Below are positions 51,760 through 63,934 of a stretch of DNA of 64,000 bases, one piece after another. The notes beneath the pieces are model-generated. The model did not search any database and was not told the DNA's origin. It saw only the letters and a list, made by a program, of their open reading frames with translations. Made by a program: the position numbers and the translations under genes. This DNA comes from Tetrapyrgos nigripes (Eukaryota; Basidiomycota; Agaricomycetes; Agaricales; Campanellaceae), in NCBI GenBank assembly GCA_013368315.1, contig JAACJM010000122.1, positions 62,001 to 126,000 on the forward strand, given 5' to 3'. Every line of letters starts with the position of its first letter. The stretch's first letter is position 1.

Positions 51760-53079
51760 TCAGAGACTCTCGATCCAAGCCAATAACTCCTTGTTCACCT
51801 CCTCCGGCGCCTGCATCTGTGGCCAATGCCCCGTCTTGAAATCCTTGATAGTCGCATTCTTGGCGAACTTCTCCACGTTAGCCTTTTGCATCTGCGCCAT
51901 AATACCATCTTCAACCGTAACTCCAAAAAATACTGGTTTATCAGTCGCGTATTTGTCTTCAGGGATAGCTGTGAAAAACGTTACCAGTCAATCCAAATGA
52001 ATCTAAGTACTCTAACGAACGAACTAGAACGTACTGGCATCATCTTCGGCCTGCAATCCCGACACAACTACAGTGTAGTAGTTCAATGGAGCAGTGAAAC
52101 CACCCATCAACAGATTCTGCATTTGAGTTTTCTTATCCTTTGTATGGTAAAGCAAGGGTCAGCATCCGACATAAAGTAGTATAAGTAACGCTCACCTCTG
52201 CCGTCAACCAAGAAGCCGGCGTCACCTTTTGACCAGAGGTCAAGTAGGATTTCAAAGCCCCCCTCGGGAACAGATGCGTCATAAATTCCTTGGGATTTTC
52301 ACACCAGATGAGGCTTTGGAATGCGTCCCACTAGGGATAACATGAACAACGAACAGCCGGTCAGTTCTCATTTGAGCGGATATAAAACGCTCTAGAATGA
52401 CAACGCACGTTCTCCTCAATAATCTTATCGGCTTTCTCAGAGTCACTAGCGAAAAACTCCCAATAACCCAATGTTTCATACCCTATTTTCTCCTTCATGA
52501 ATGCCATGACGGCTTCGTAATCAAACTTTGGGTTGGGAATGACGTAGCCGATAGCGAGGAATCCAGCAGCAATGACACGGTCTCCGTAGACTTGGACAAT
52601 AGTACTGGTGATGATTGATCCCCTGGAATTTAGAGAAACAAAAGGCTGCGGTCAGCACGGCAGCGCTTTCAAAAACGAGCGAAGCGACAAACGCACCAAT
52701 CATGCCCAATAACAATTGCTTTCTGGATCTTCTCTGCATCCAAAACATCGATTACATCCTTCGCCAGAAGGGTATGCTTATACGAAGCCGCATCAAACAC
52801 AATCGAAGTCCCTCCATAGCCCAACATGTCGGGAACGAGTAGTCCATACCCTTTCTCTTTGAAGAACTTGATCTGGAAATCGATCATAAAGTGAGTGTCT
52901 GTCTAGCTTAAAGAGAGTCAGTCCGAGCGTTAACCTACCTGATGATGCCAATCGTACGCCGTCGAAGGGAATCCGTGGATAAAGACAATGGTCGGATGAC
53001 CTTCCTTGGGCGCAGTGAAATGGTAGCGATAGGTAAAACCACGGGAGACTTGAGCAGCTCTGTACGCTGAGACGTCCAT
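51760..53079 (-). CDS. epoxide hydrolase-like alpha/beta hydrolase 3
   Basis: Six exons (53079-52939, 52872-52697, 52622-52409, 52330-52196, 52137-52035, 51968-51760) encode about 325 residues. All catalytic motifs are present: HGFPST, GHDWG with the Asp nucleophile near 105, the lid Tyr pair, and TGHWPQ with the catalytic His near the C-terminus. Exon 3 carries a six-base insertion that adds two residues in the FFASDSEKADKI stretch. The promoter region is almost identical to that of hydrolase 2, so co-expression is likely. It is fully open and correctly spliced by the GT-AG rule. Confidence 0.88.
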
Positions 53080-53274
53080 GATTATATGATGATATCGATG
53101 TAGGAGAAAGAGAGGTGATATACGCCAGACCGTGACCGACTCGGAGTTGGGGTTTAGTTACTTATTGCATCATAGGGTTTCTGGAATTTGATACCAAATG
53201 GGCGCTCCCTCGAATGGTCTTCCCTTGAATCTCACCCCATAATGCATAATATCTGATTCTGATCTGCAAAACCA
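53080..53274. repeat. spacer repeat upstream of hydrolase 3
   Basis: Partner of the repeat at 51469-51663; the two differ mainly in a few bases near the right-hand part (CTCGAATGGTCTT versus CTCGAGTGCTCCT). Confidence 0.85.
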
Positions 53275-53691
53275 CTGGGAAAAGAGAGCCGAGAGATCGT
53301 CGTCGAGAGCCTGTGAAAACATAGCCTAAAATGGAAATCGACGCGTCTTGTCAAAACCCCTAAACGCATTGCGGGTCTCGGGCACTCCAGTGACGAGTAG
53401 GAAGTGTAGCTCGGGTAACTACGTGGGCCGCGTGGTGCTGAGAAACGAGAATTAAGTTCAGAGCTACTAATGGAGACTTGATGACGCCTAGCGCACTTAG
53501 TGACTTCAGTAGTTTTTCGAGACCCATAAAACGTCCGTACAAATCCCAATCTTCGTTCCTTTTGAATACAGTTTACACAAATTTACATATACTTGACACA
53601 TAAGTTTATTGTGAGGCCCATTTACGGTGGCCCACATCACTTCTTCATTCATCTCCTTCGTAAAATTCCACCAAATCCCAAAGGACTCGAA
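53275..53691. other. spacer between hydrolases 3 and 4
   Basis: About 415 bp. The part at about 53278-53420 matches the spacer at about 49858-50010 (GAGAGATCGTCGTCGAGAGC and ATGGAAATCGACGCGTCTTG), so array spacers share a common ancestor. No gene recognised. Confidence 0.55.
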
Positions 53692-54984
53692 TCAGAGACT
53701 CTCGATCCAAGCCAATAGCTCCTTGTTCACCTCCTCCGGTGCCTGCATCTGTACCCAATGCCCCGTCTTGAAATCCTTGATAGTCGCATTCTTAGCGAAC
53801 TTCTCCGTAATAACTTTCTGCAGGGGTGCTAGACAGGCGGCATCCTCCAACGCAGCTCCAAAGAAGACCGGTTTATCAGTCGCATACTTCTCTTCGGGGA
53901 TAGCTGCGGAAAACGGTCAATCTGATCAATATACGGAAGTGAGGGAAGGAGCTACAACGTACTGGCATCGTCTTCCTTCTGCAATCCTGACAGACACACA
54001 GTGTAGTAGTTCAATGGACCAGTGAAACCACCCATTAGAAGGTTTTGCATCTGGGTTTTCTTATCCTGTGTATGACAAGACAAGGCTCAGCGTCCAGCAT
54101 AGTAAGTCAACGTGACAACGCTCACCTCTGCCGTCAGCCAAGAAGCCGGAGTCACCTTGTGGCCAGAGGTCAAGTAGGATTTCACAGCGCCCCTCGGACA
54201 CAGATGCGTCGTCCATTCTTTGGGGTCTTCAGGCCAAACGAGTCCATGGAAAGCGTCCCACTATAATTGAAACGAATAGCTCAATCAGTTCTTGTTTCAG
54301 CGAAATCGAAACACTATAGAAACGCCAACGCACATTCTCCTCAATGATCTTATCGGCTCCCTCACTAGCGAAGAACTCCCAGTAACCAAACGATTCATAC
54401 CCTACTCTCTCCTTGCTGAGCGCCAGAACAGCCTCGTAATCAAACTTTGGGTTGGGAATGGTGTAGCCGACAGCGAGGAATCCAGCAGCGATGACACGGT
54501 CTCCGTAGACTTGAACAATAGTGCTGGTGATGGCTGATCCCCTGGAAATTAGAGAAACGAAAGGCGTCAGCACGGCAGCCTTTTCAAAACGAGCGACGTG
54601 ACTAGCGTACCAATCATGCCCAATAACAATTGCTTTCTGGATCTTCTCCGCATCCAAAACATCCATTACATCCTTCGCCAGAAGTGTATGTTTGTACGAA
54701 GCCGCATCAAATACAATCGAAGTCCCTGCATAACCCAACATGTCTGGAACGACTAGTCCATAGCCTTTCTCTTTGAAGAATTTAACCTGGATATCGATAA
54801 CATCAGTCAGTGACCGTCTAGAGAGTCGGTGAGCCGAACGTACCTGATGATGCCAATCATATGCTGTCGAAGGGAATCCGTGTACGAAGACAATAGTCGG
54901 ACGACCCTCCTTGGGCGCAGTGAAATGGTAGCGGTAAGTAAAACCACGGGAGACTTGGGTAGCTCTGTACGCTGAGACGTCCAT
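53692..54984 (-). CDS. epoxide hydrolase-like alpha/beta hydrolase 4
   Basis: Six exons (54984-54844, 54786-54611, 54541-54334, 54260-54126, 54065-53963, 53903-53692) encode about 324 residues, with HGFPST at about 35-40, GHDWG (Asp about 105), LNYYTV in the lid and TGHWVQ (His about 303). Its first intron (54787-54843) is 57 bp, in frame and without a stop, so an unspliced form would also be readable. The start was set at MDVSAYR, shared with the paralogues, although the frame is open upstream. It is the outermost member of the array and the nearest to the UbiA gene, which is on the same strand about 520 bp away. Confidence 0.88.
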
Positions 54985-55505
54985 GGTGGCGATATCGATG
55001 TAGGAGTCCGAGGAGAAGGGGATTTTATAAGATGCGTCAGACCCGTGACCGAAGTTGCGGAAATATCTGATTTGCAAAGCCACCTGCGGCAGCTAAAAAC
55101 TTGCGGTGAATCAGAAGTTGCGGAGGTTTTAAGATGGCTTTTCTAAACATCGTTTTCCTCATTTAGAGTACACAGCATGAGCCACCGATATTCTTTCAGT
55201 ATAGTAGCATGTAGAGCTGCAGTCAAAGGCGACTACTAGTAGCAGAGTTTGAAGTTTTGCACAAGTTTGGTTGCGGAAGTGACGATGTTATCCACGAGGA
55301 CTCTGATAGCTACGGTGTATTTGGACCACGGTAAGTACCATGGCCCGCCTTCGATGCCCTTCGAGATCCTTCGGCCTCAGAAACGTCAGTGCAAGCCTGA
55401 GGCCAGGGTCTTCGAGCTTGAGAAGTTTTTTGATCATAATATTGCTTGCGGATCTATGGAATATTCAGAAATTAAAGTACGAAGCCCTATTGAACCTAGT
55501 ACAAG
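54985..55505. other. intergenic region between hydrolase 4 and UbiA gene
   Basis: About 520 bp with the hydrolase 4 promoter (possible TATAAAA at 55023-55029) and the 3' flank of the UbiA gene. No other feature seen. Confidence 0.5.
55023..55029 (-). promoter_or_regulatory. possible TATA box of hydrolase 4
   Basis: TATAAAA on the minus strand about 39 bp before the start codon, at the same relative position as in hydrolase 1. Confidence 0.35.
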
Positions 55506-57018
55506 TTAGGAAGAGCTCATAGCCAATTTTTGGTTGCTCAAGACATAGTCGACCACAAGCCCACACCAGATTACCCATCCCAGCTGCCCGTTGCTATTAA
55601 AGTTCTCTGCAATTCCCAATGGTCAGTATTCCCGTGCCCTAGCATTCAGAGTATATCGAAGGCAAGACTCACTCCAACAACTCCCCGGAACCTGAAGATC
55701 AACGGACAGATATTGCCATACCAAATGCGAAGCCAATCCTCCGACGGATATCACGAAAAACGGTACTCCTTGGCCATTAAGGACACCAGCAGCCGTGAGC
55801 ATGAGAACGAAAAACACTCCACACCCGATGAGCAGAGGGCGAATCCAGTCGCCGAACAGGATGGCAGTAGATCGTACACCCACTTTGATATCGTCTTGGA
55901 TATCTTGACAGGCATAGATAGTATCTATCACCGATGCGTTTAGTATTTTCTGGATTTCAGAGGATACGGTGACTTACCATAAAGCATTGTCCAGCTATGG
56001 ATTCAAAATTCAGTTTAGTGCCTATGGGCAATGGGCTATGAGGATCACTGACCACCAGCATGCAATCATTGCTGCAGAGAGCAAAGGCCAGTTCAAAGTA
56101 TGCGTAGTCGAAACCTGGGCCGTTATAAAGCCAAAGTTCATAGCAAAACCCAACCATGCTTGGGGCCAATAAGTTATGCGTTTAAGCAGTGGGTAGATTG
56201 CAAAACTGGGCGAATCAATGCAGGACTGAGTCAAAGCTATAGGATCTCAAGGCGAAAACGTACACTGGTAACAATTGAAGTAGGGCAATCCAGAGTCTGT
56301 TCAATGTAATGTCAGTCAAGGAAACCAATAGATCAGAACCCCGAGACGCACGCCAAATCCGAGACCGTAAAATAGAAGAATAAGATGCCTATAATGTACT
56401 GGAAACAGAGGTACGCTGAAGCAGCCAGGACGGATATACGTCCACTTGGAAGCGGGCGGTTCTTTGTCCGTTCTAAGTAGTATTGTAACCGCCATCCGCC
56501 CGTCAAACGTCAGCATGCGGAAAGCACAAACTCATAGTATTAGTAGGGGTTGAATGAGCACAACTCACCAACCCCAGCATCCATTTTTCTATCAAAAATG
56601 TCGTTGACGGTACAAGCCGAACTGCGCATAATGAAGGCACCAATCAAGGATTTCAAGAGGTCTAGTGCGTATAGGTGGAATCGGAGTTTGGTGGAGTATG
56701 CCGCCATAGTCAATCCCCAAGCTGTGTCGTGCCAGTGAATGCCGATAAGGCGGGGCGCCACGGGAGAAGATGGAGGGCGTCGATCGACTTACCAAAAGGC
56801 CAAAACATGAGCTTCGTCCCTGCTGGCTGGAAGTTGTATGTAATCAGACTTGATGAAGCAGTGGCAGACGAGAGAACGAAGCATTTCACCTTCTCTAGAC
56901 GTATCAGTTCGAGATATGGTCTGACAGTCTTTGGAAAGGCGCCGAGAGGCGAAGGCTTGGAGGTGGTGACTGCATCATGGTGAAGTGCGTCTTTTTCGTT
57001 GAATTGGGTGCTCGTCAT
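55506..57018 (-). CDS. UbiA-family prenyltransferase (4-hydroxybenzoate polyprenyltransferase-like)
   Basis: Eight exons (57018-56793, 56721-56569, 56472-56352, 56296-56264, 56205-56053, 55994-55978, 55924-55673, 55606-55506) join in phase to about 351 residues. The first Asp-rich motif is NDIFDRKMD (about 115-123) and the second is YACQDIQDD (about 238-246), the two Mg-diphosphate sites of integral-membrane UbiA enzymes. RTKNRPLPSGR, KRITYWPQAWLG and FGFITA are further family signatures. Such enzymes attach a prenyl chain to an aromatic acceptor, either in ubiquinone synthesis (COQ2) or in fungal meroterpenoid pathways. Exon 6 is only 17 nt and exon 4 is 33 nt. Lack of an obvious mitochondrial presequence and the setting beside hydrolases favour a secondary role, but this is inference. 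Confidence 0.88.
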
Positions 57019-59417
57019 CGCGAAGTAGAGTAAGAGAATTAGTAGGAGAGCGAGAAGTATGAGTTTTTCATCGATGAGGGGGAGTGTTTTATACCTTTGA
57101 CGAGCTGAGCATAACGACAAATTTATTCGGAGTTACGTGTCATGGTGCTGCCTGCTTGGTTTTTGGTGGTAGTTTGTCAAAGCATATCGGAGTAGATAGC
57201 AGATCGAAAGACTTGATGGGTTGACATTTCTTAGACACCAGCGTAGCAAGCATGCTGCTTTTCGCGTCGAACGCTAAAGATAAAAAATTTCCAGTTGCCA
57301 TATCGCGTCCTGGAATATCTTTAGAGATGAGTTCTCCATTTTCGTCCCACTAGAAGATAAAGAGGTGATCATGTATCAACCGCATACGCCACCCAGCTCC
57401 CATGAAAATTGTCCAGTGTCCACTTGAGATATGCCTACTATCTCTTGGCATGTTCGTTATGGGCATACCGTATACATTCGTCGATCTGCAAAGCGGAAGT
57501 CCGGAATAAACGGTGTTCCTTCTCGTAAGTTGCGTCCCAGAGGCAAATGATTTCACTCACGGAAACGAGACGAAATCTAAACATGAAATCGGAAGGCAAA
57601 AAATTAGACTAGAGCACTCAGATCATCCAAAACGTACATATGAGATGATCAACAAGCTTTGGCTTCTGTCCGATATCGCATTCACACAATCATTTTCGAG
57701 GAAATTTGGGAAGGACTCCCAGCTATTCAAGACGATTTTGCGGACAAAAAGTGCTTCAGCAGGATGGTAACGACTAAGCAGATTCGGATTGATTGAAGGA
57801 TGACAATACTCGAGTCCGAGGCTCTTGCAATTCAGTGCGCCTGAGGTCATTAAGCATGTCAAAGGCGAGGGGGCTTTCCGTTTGATCTTGAGGGTGACGG
57901 GCAAGCGTGGCGCAGGACTCAGTGACCAAGAAGTTCTGTCCAAAGGTGCCTGGAAAGCGTCCGTTTAGATATTGGCTTGAGAGAAAATCAAGAGGACGTA
58001 TACGCAGTAACGCAACCGAGAGCGGTACATTCATCGCCAAAGGTCAGTATAGATTTCCAGGCGCAAGCAATCGAAATTCACTCGTTGCCACAAAATAAGA
58101 CAACGAGAAACACGGAGATGGTCTTGTACGCTCATTGACAGGAATGGGATGATACCGTTTTAGAGTGCCATTAGATGAGGCGGACGTACGTCGTGATTGG
58201 CAGAATTCAACATCAAGGACGAAGTTTAAACGACGAGATTCAAGTCCAACTCGTCAGAACGGATCTACCTCTTAGGATGCCTGTGGAAGGACACTTGGCA
58301 CATTCGCTACTTTCCATTTCTTGATATGACTAGCACGGAACATTCCAGTGACTTTATTTCTCAGAAGCTGCAAAAGGGCTTTTGAACAAAATTAGCAAAG
58401 GATGTCCTTATTGCCGTTCAGAAATCTCTGGGACACGTACATGATATAAAGGCATCACAATGGAAACCCCCGGGATATAACTGCTCCCATGGAGAGGTCA
58501 ATAGCTCACTATTGCCATCTTATGGCATTCCTGTAATCCACTTGCTGCTGTTTAATTTCAGACGGCACCTTCTCCACTTCGCTTCCGTTCGTACTCGACA
58601 CAAAGCTGGGAGCCAAGAAGCTGGAAAGTCATCAATCTAGCTGTCCTGAAATGAGGACACCTGGCACATACTAATCGCCTGAAAGAGGCGCAGGTAGTGT
58701 TTGAGGGGACTTCCTGCAGGCAAAAAGCTTGAGGTTATACATTTAAGAGCTTGAGTATGTCTTAACTTGACTTGGACGCCCCGAGATCCCCGAGATCCAC
58801 AGACGGAAGGCGTAGGTCATTCACATAGTAGACTTGAGTAGTCCAGCCTAGGACGGATCACTACCTCTCGACTCCTCCGTTTTTCTCGCAAAATAAATCT
58901 CGTTGAGGGTGACGATTTTCCCGGCTTGACTCTCATCTGTCAAAGAATAGCAAGCTAAGTACTACTGGCTCTTGAATGTTCATTGTTGACTTGGAGTGGC
59001 GAAGCGGGCACCATAGCTATCCTTCTCGAAGCACGCAAAATTGAAGTGTCTGAGTGGTCTCTCCTGTGTAATCCACTTCAATACTAGATGTTCCGTAGAG
59101 GTCTTGAGTGAAGACAACGTACCAATTAGCACTCCTGGGTGGTTTCGGACAGGCTGAACAATGGTCACGCGCGAATCCCCGCCGCTTGCCTTCTGTTCTC
59201 ACCCTCACTAAAATGGCGTCACTGTCGGTCTCAGTCAGTCCTTACTCACAAACAGTGACGGGTGCTGGATAGGTTGACCTTTCTTTGTTTTAATTTGTGA
59301 AGAAAAATTAGGGAACGAGTACGTCTTCAGCTTCTTATCGTCGTCAACATTTTCTGACTGCCCGCGGCCAAAAGTTTCCGAGTACGCAGGAGAGGTGTAC
59401 CTGGTTCTTTATCAACC
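57019..59417. other. long intergenic region between UbiA gene and M20 peptidase
   Basis: About 2.4 kb between divergent genes. Several ORFs of 60-106 codons on both strands between 57350 and 58100 have no recognisable domain, and I could not join them into a gene. A degraded gene is possible there. From 58100 to 59400 nothing is recognised; no tRNA, repeat or transposon end was found. Confidence 0.45.
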
Positions 59418-61858
59418 ATGTCATTCTTTGGAAACGAGAAGCACGAAGACATTCCTTTCGGCGCAGGGACTCCTCGCCTTACCCAACCCAAGTCAAGCGT
59501 GTTCCGTAAACTAGCTGTCGCTGTTGGGTTGGTCGTGGTGTTAATCACAGGCAGTCGATTCCTTGGAGCAAAGACTCGGGCTGCCAGTTTTTCACCCAGT
59601 AGTCTTCTCCACGGAGATCATGACCTCTGTCATCAGCAACAACCTCTCATTCCCGAAAAGAATGCAGCTCTCTGGAAGACTTTGAGCGACACGTTTAGGA
59701 CGGATAACTTTGAGGCTAGGGCTATTGACTGGCTAGCTGGTGCTGTAAAGTTTGCGTGAGTCGTACATCGGTCCGACTGGTCTACTTTTAATGAAGCTGA
59801 CAGTTACATGTCATTGCTGCAGGACTGAATCCTACGACAATATGGACCCAGTTGGTGTTGATCCTAGATGGGAGACTTTCGGACCGCTGCAAGATTACCT
59901 CGTTTCTGCCTTTCCTCTTGCGTACATATTGCTCAATCTCATTCTCGCTACTATGTTGGCACTGACCTGACAGCCCAACAGAAATTCCCAACTCTCCCTC
60001 GCGAAAGTCAACACCTATGGCTTGCTTTACGAATGGGCTGGCTCTGACCCCTCTTTGAAACCTATCGTACTGGCTGCGCATCAAGGTCCGCACAACCAGC
60101 TTATGTTTTAAAATTTTCTCCTGACCTTCTCACCAGACGTCGTCCCCGTCCTTCCGGAAACTGTATCGGAATGGACCTTCCCGCCATACTCCGGTCATTT
60201 CGACGGGGAACGAATCTGGGGTAGAGGTACTGCAGATGACAAGAGTGGTCTAATCGGAATACTGTGAGTGCGCTAACCAATATCATCATCCCGTCCCCTT
60301 TGACCTAATGAACACCCTCTTTTTACCTAGTGCCGCGATAGAATCCATGCTTGAACAGGGTTTCATACCAACAAGGACAGTCGTGCTCGCGTTCGGCTTT
60401 GATGAGGAAGCTCATGGACACTACGTATGCAGATTCTGTTCATTCGTTTCTGGGTACTGATCGCGAAGATTACTAGGGTGCGGCGGAACTGGCAAAGGCG
60501 ATGCTTGACATCTATGGGCAGAATGCCTTTGCTTTCATTATTGACGAGGGAGGTACGTCACATCACCAGCACTAGAGTCATCATTGATGTCTTCCTAACG
60601 TTCCCGTCCGGCTCCTTCGCTTGGTCTTTTCTATACAGGAGGATTTGGTGAAGTTTATGGAACAACGATCGCTACCCCTGCCATCGCCGAGAAAGGGTAC
60701 ATGGATCTCCTTGTAGAAGTTGCCTCTCCCGGCGGTCATTCAAGTGTTCCTCCAAGACATACGGTGAGCATCCCTTCATACGTTTTTGGGGTGACTTGAT
60801 TCTCACTGCGGCCTCCTGATAGAGTATTGGAATGCTGGCCAGAGTACTTGTCGAACTCGAAGATAATCCATACCCTGTCGAAATTGTTTGTTGCCTTTTT
60901 CCCCTTCATGTCCAACAACTGACCATCCACAGACCAAAGACCACATCCTCTACAGCACCCTTCAATGTTACGCTGCCCACGCCAAAAGTCTCCCTGAAGA
61001 CTTCCGCAAAGCTATCAAACGTTCCGCAACATCCAAAAAAGCCATGAAAGCTCTCAACGATGTTATAGTCCAGGAACCACGATTCGCTGCCTCAGTAGGC
61101 ACCACTCAGGCGCTGGATCTCATCAATGGTGGTGTCAAGACTAATGCTCTACCCGAGAGAGCTTCAGCTGTCATAAATCATAGAATTTCTACTCTTGAGT
61201 ACGTCTTTGACCTCTTTTCAGGTCCATTATCTCACTATCCTTACAGACACGTCTCCAACGTCAAACACCATGCCACGAATACCGTCAAACACCTAGCGGA
61301 CAAGTACAACCTCACCTTCACCGCTTTTGGAGACGTCCTCACCGACCCTTCTGTCCCTAAATATGGGGACCTCTCTCTCAGTGTTGCATTTGGCAAATCT
61401 GATTTAGAGCCTGCGCCAATTACGCCGGTTGAGGGACCGAATGCTGGGCCGTACAAGTTGTTGTCTGGGACGATTAAGGCGGCGTATAGAGTGCATAGGG
61501 AAGGAGTAGCAGGGGTAGCTTTAAGCTTGGACAACGCGGACAACGCAGACGAGTCGGCTTCTGTCTCAAGCTTTGAAGACATCATTGTATCGCCTGGCAT
61601 GTCGACTGGGAATACCGATACCAAGTATTATTGGGACTTGACGGAACATATTTTACGGTATAACCATCGGAATGCAGGGAGCTTGGAGAAGCCGGGGACT
61701 GGGGGTGTTCATACTGTCAACGAGTGTTAGTGCCTTGTCATTGTTCTAGACCTGAGCTAACAATGCTTTTCGCAGTCATCACAGTCGACTCCTTCCTCGA
61801 AATCATCGAATTTTTCACTACGCTTATCCTAAACGCGGATGAAACTACTAGTTTTTGA
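59418..61858 (+). CDS. M20 metallopeptidase, carboxypeptidase S-like
   Basis: Eleven exons (59418-59755, 59823-59921, 59982-60085, 60137-60263, 60331-60424, 60477-60552, 60639-60763, 60823-60885, 60933-61198, 61247-61725, 61776-61858) encode about 617 residues. A hydrophobic segment at about 32-48 (LAVAVGLVVVLITGSRF) predicts an N-terminal signal anchor, as in yeast vacuolar carboxypeptidase S. Di-zinc motifs of the family follow: HQDVVP (His about 179), GRGTADDKSG (Asp about 214), DEEAHG (general base and zinc ligand, about 247-252), and a C-terminal conserved HTVNE. These enzymes release C-terminal residues from peptides, notably with a glycine next to last, or cleave N-acyl amino acids. 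The donor after CPVEI-like residues (GTTTGT at 60886) is weak but the only in-phase choice. Confidence 0.9.
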
Positions 61859-62054
61859 TGGGTTGGGGTGGGACGCCGGGAGGAGCTCAAAATTTGATAA
61901 TTTCTTGGTAATTTCGGTGTATGTAGTCGTGCATTGACTCTTGAGCTCGAGTATCTACCCATTACTTTGCCCCTTGCATGGCCATACAGCAAGCAGCAAA
62001 CGTTTGTACCCCTTCAATCATGCATCTTTCTCATTATCGTCGTACTCGTAAAAA
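61859..62054. other. convergent 3' spacer
   Basis: About 195 bp between the stop of the M20 peptidase and the stop of the minus-strand transporter, whose 3' untranslated regions meet here. No other feature. Confidence 0.5.
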
Positions 62055-63934
62055 TCATAATCTCCACTTCTTCTCCCCAGGTCCTAACCTCTTATTCCTT
62101 CTAACATAAATCAACCTCAAGAGGAGAGCACAAGCTGTTCCCAGTAGAGCAAACGCAGCGTTGGTGAAATGGCCCGTTGGGTATCCTGGGGCCTCTTTCG
62201 AGATGTATATGTAGACACCTAGAGGACATGTACAGCAGGGTCACGAAACGAAAAGGATAAAAGAGGATGTCATCCTCAGAAATACACGATAACCTCGAGA
62301 TAGAGCAACGCACCAATAATCTGCCCGAGAGCACCCATAGACACATTCATAGGTACACCAAGCGTCGTAGAAGCCGTACTTCGCAAATTGGCTGTTAACC
62401 AGGAGAGGAGAGGAGGGATTGATCCGAAGGAAAACGAGACAGCTAGACAAAGGACGCCATAACGTGCTTTGAAGGCTGTTGGCTCGAGGACACCTTATTG
62501 GGTAGCGTTAGAATGGTGAATACAAGGAAAGTCACGCTGGACCGAAAGCTGGAGGTAGAGACAGAAACTCACCCTCAATGATAAACGTAATCCCAGCAAT
62601 GAACAAACTCCCTCCAGCAACATATGCACGCGCTTCAAGCTTGTCACTTAGCCAAGAGACTGTACAAGTGATGAAGTAGGCCACGGCATAGGGAGGTACA
62701 GTGAACAGTTGTGCGCTGAGACCCTCATAGCCGAGACCGGATACGATGGTTGGTGTGAAGAGAGAAATAGAGGAGAAGGGTACTGAAACGCAGATGTACC
62801 TGGTATGAGTAAGGAATTGAGCTCGTGAAGCAAAGCAACAGAAAGGACGAAAATGACGACATACACCAAATAATGCAAATACAACCTCCAATCCATCAAC
62901 GTCTCTTTCGCTTCCTGCCAAGTAATCTTTGCATGTCCTAGGGACGCGACGCCTTTAATCCTCTCTACGGCCAATTCTCTCTCTGCTTCACTCAACCATT
63001 TCGCAGTCTCCGGATAATCTGGGAAGAAAAGGAAGACGAGGAACGCAAGAACGCATGACGGGATGGCTTCAAGTATGAAAAGCCACCTCCAAGCCTCCAA
63101 ATTCGCCGTGCCATTCATTTTGCCTACGCCATACGCTATGGCGCCTCCAAACGCACCCGCGAGAGTCGCACTGGCTAGAATCAAAGCAACCCGAAGAGCC
63201 CGTTCTTCAGGCTTGTACCTGACGTAAGGGAAAAGGATAAGGATCAGGATCAGGTCAGTTGACTCTTTCTTTCTGATCCAGAAGAATAAGGAATGGAAAG
63301 AAAAGGAAAGAAAACACACAGCGCACTCACCAAAATGTCAGAAAATACACTAAACCCGGAAACAACCCAGCTTCGAACATTCCCAACAGAAAACGAATAG
63401 CGGTTAGAGATGAGTAGCTGTTCGCGGCACCGAGGCACATTGTCATTGCGCCCCAGCTAAACATGAGGAAAGCTATCCAGCGGGATGGGGTAAAACGTTT
63501 GAGGAGGTAGTTGGACGGCGTTTCGAAGATGAAATAGGCGACGAGGAAGATCATTAGGGCGGTGGTGTAGTCGTGGCTGGACAGATTGAGGCTTTGCTGG
63601 AGAGAGTCGCCTGTATCGGAATTGAGAACCCTGGCATTACCCTGGAGAAGCAGGAAATGAGTGCTGGTGACTATGGAAGGAGATGATGGGACGAACGATA
63701 TTGGAGCGATCAAGGTTGCACAGAAGGTATATCAACATCGACGACGGAACAATGCGAATGTCAAGCCGTCGCACCAGCCTTGAAAAATACGATTAAGAAC
63801 CTCATATACTTCAAGGAGATGAGGACACACCTTCTTTCCGCTGCGACATCGACGACATACTCCGACGGAGATACCGGGCTTTTGGAAGTATATTCGTTCT
63901 TTTCAACGTCCTCTTTTGACGAGATACTGGCCAT
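62055..63934 (-). CDS. MFS transporter, allantoate permease (Dal5/anion:cation symporter) type
   Basis: Seven exons (63934-63831, 63778-63697, 63641-63331, 63218-62865, 62799-62573, 62493-62314, 62218-62055) encode about 473 residues. The N-terminal tail is hydrophilic (KEDVEKNEY), then RRLDIRIVPSSMLIYLLCNLDRSNIGNA marks helix 1 and the family signature around the first loop. Helices 2-6 include FETPSNYLLKRF, GMFEAGLFPGLVYFLTFWY and a FPDYPETAKWLS loop; the C-terminal half continues with further helices (TPTIVSGLGY, SWLSDKLEARAY, GQIIGVYIYISKEAPGYPTG). Members carry organic anions, vitamins or amide-type nitrogen sources across the plasma membrane by proton symport. Substrate cannot be read from sequence. 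It converges on the M20 peptidase and could belong with it (nitrogen scavenging) or with the UbiA region. Confidence 0.9.

Noticed and set aside
54229..55083. Upstream start for hydrolase 4, giving 33 extra residues
   Set aside because: The extra residues are not shared by the three paralogues, which all start at MDVSAYR, and a possible TATA box lies inside that stretch.
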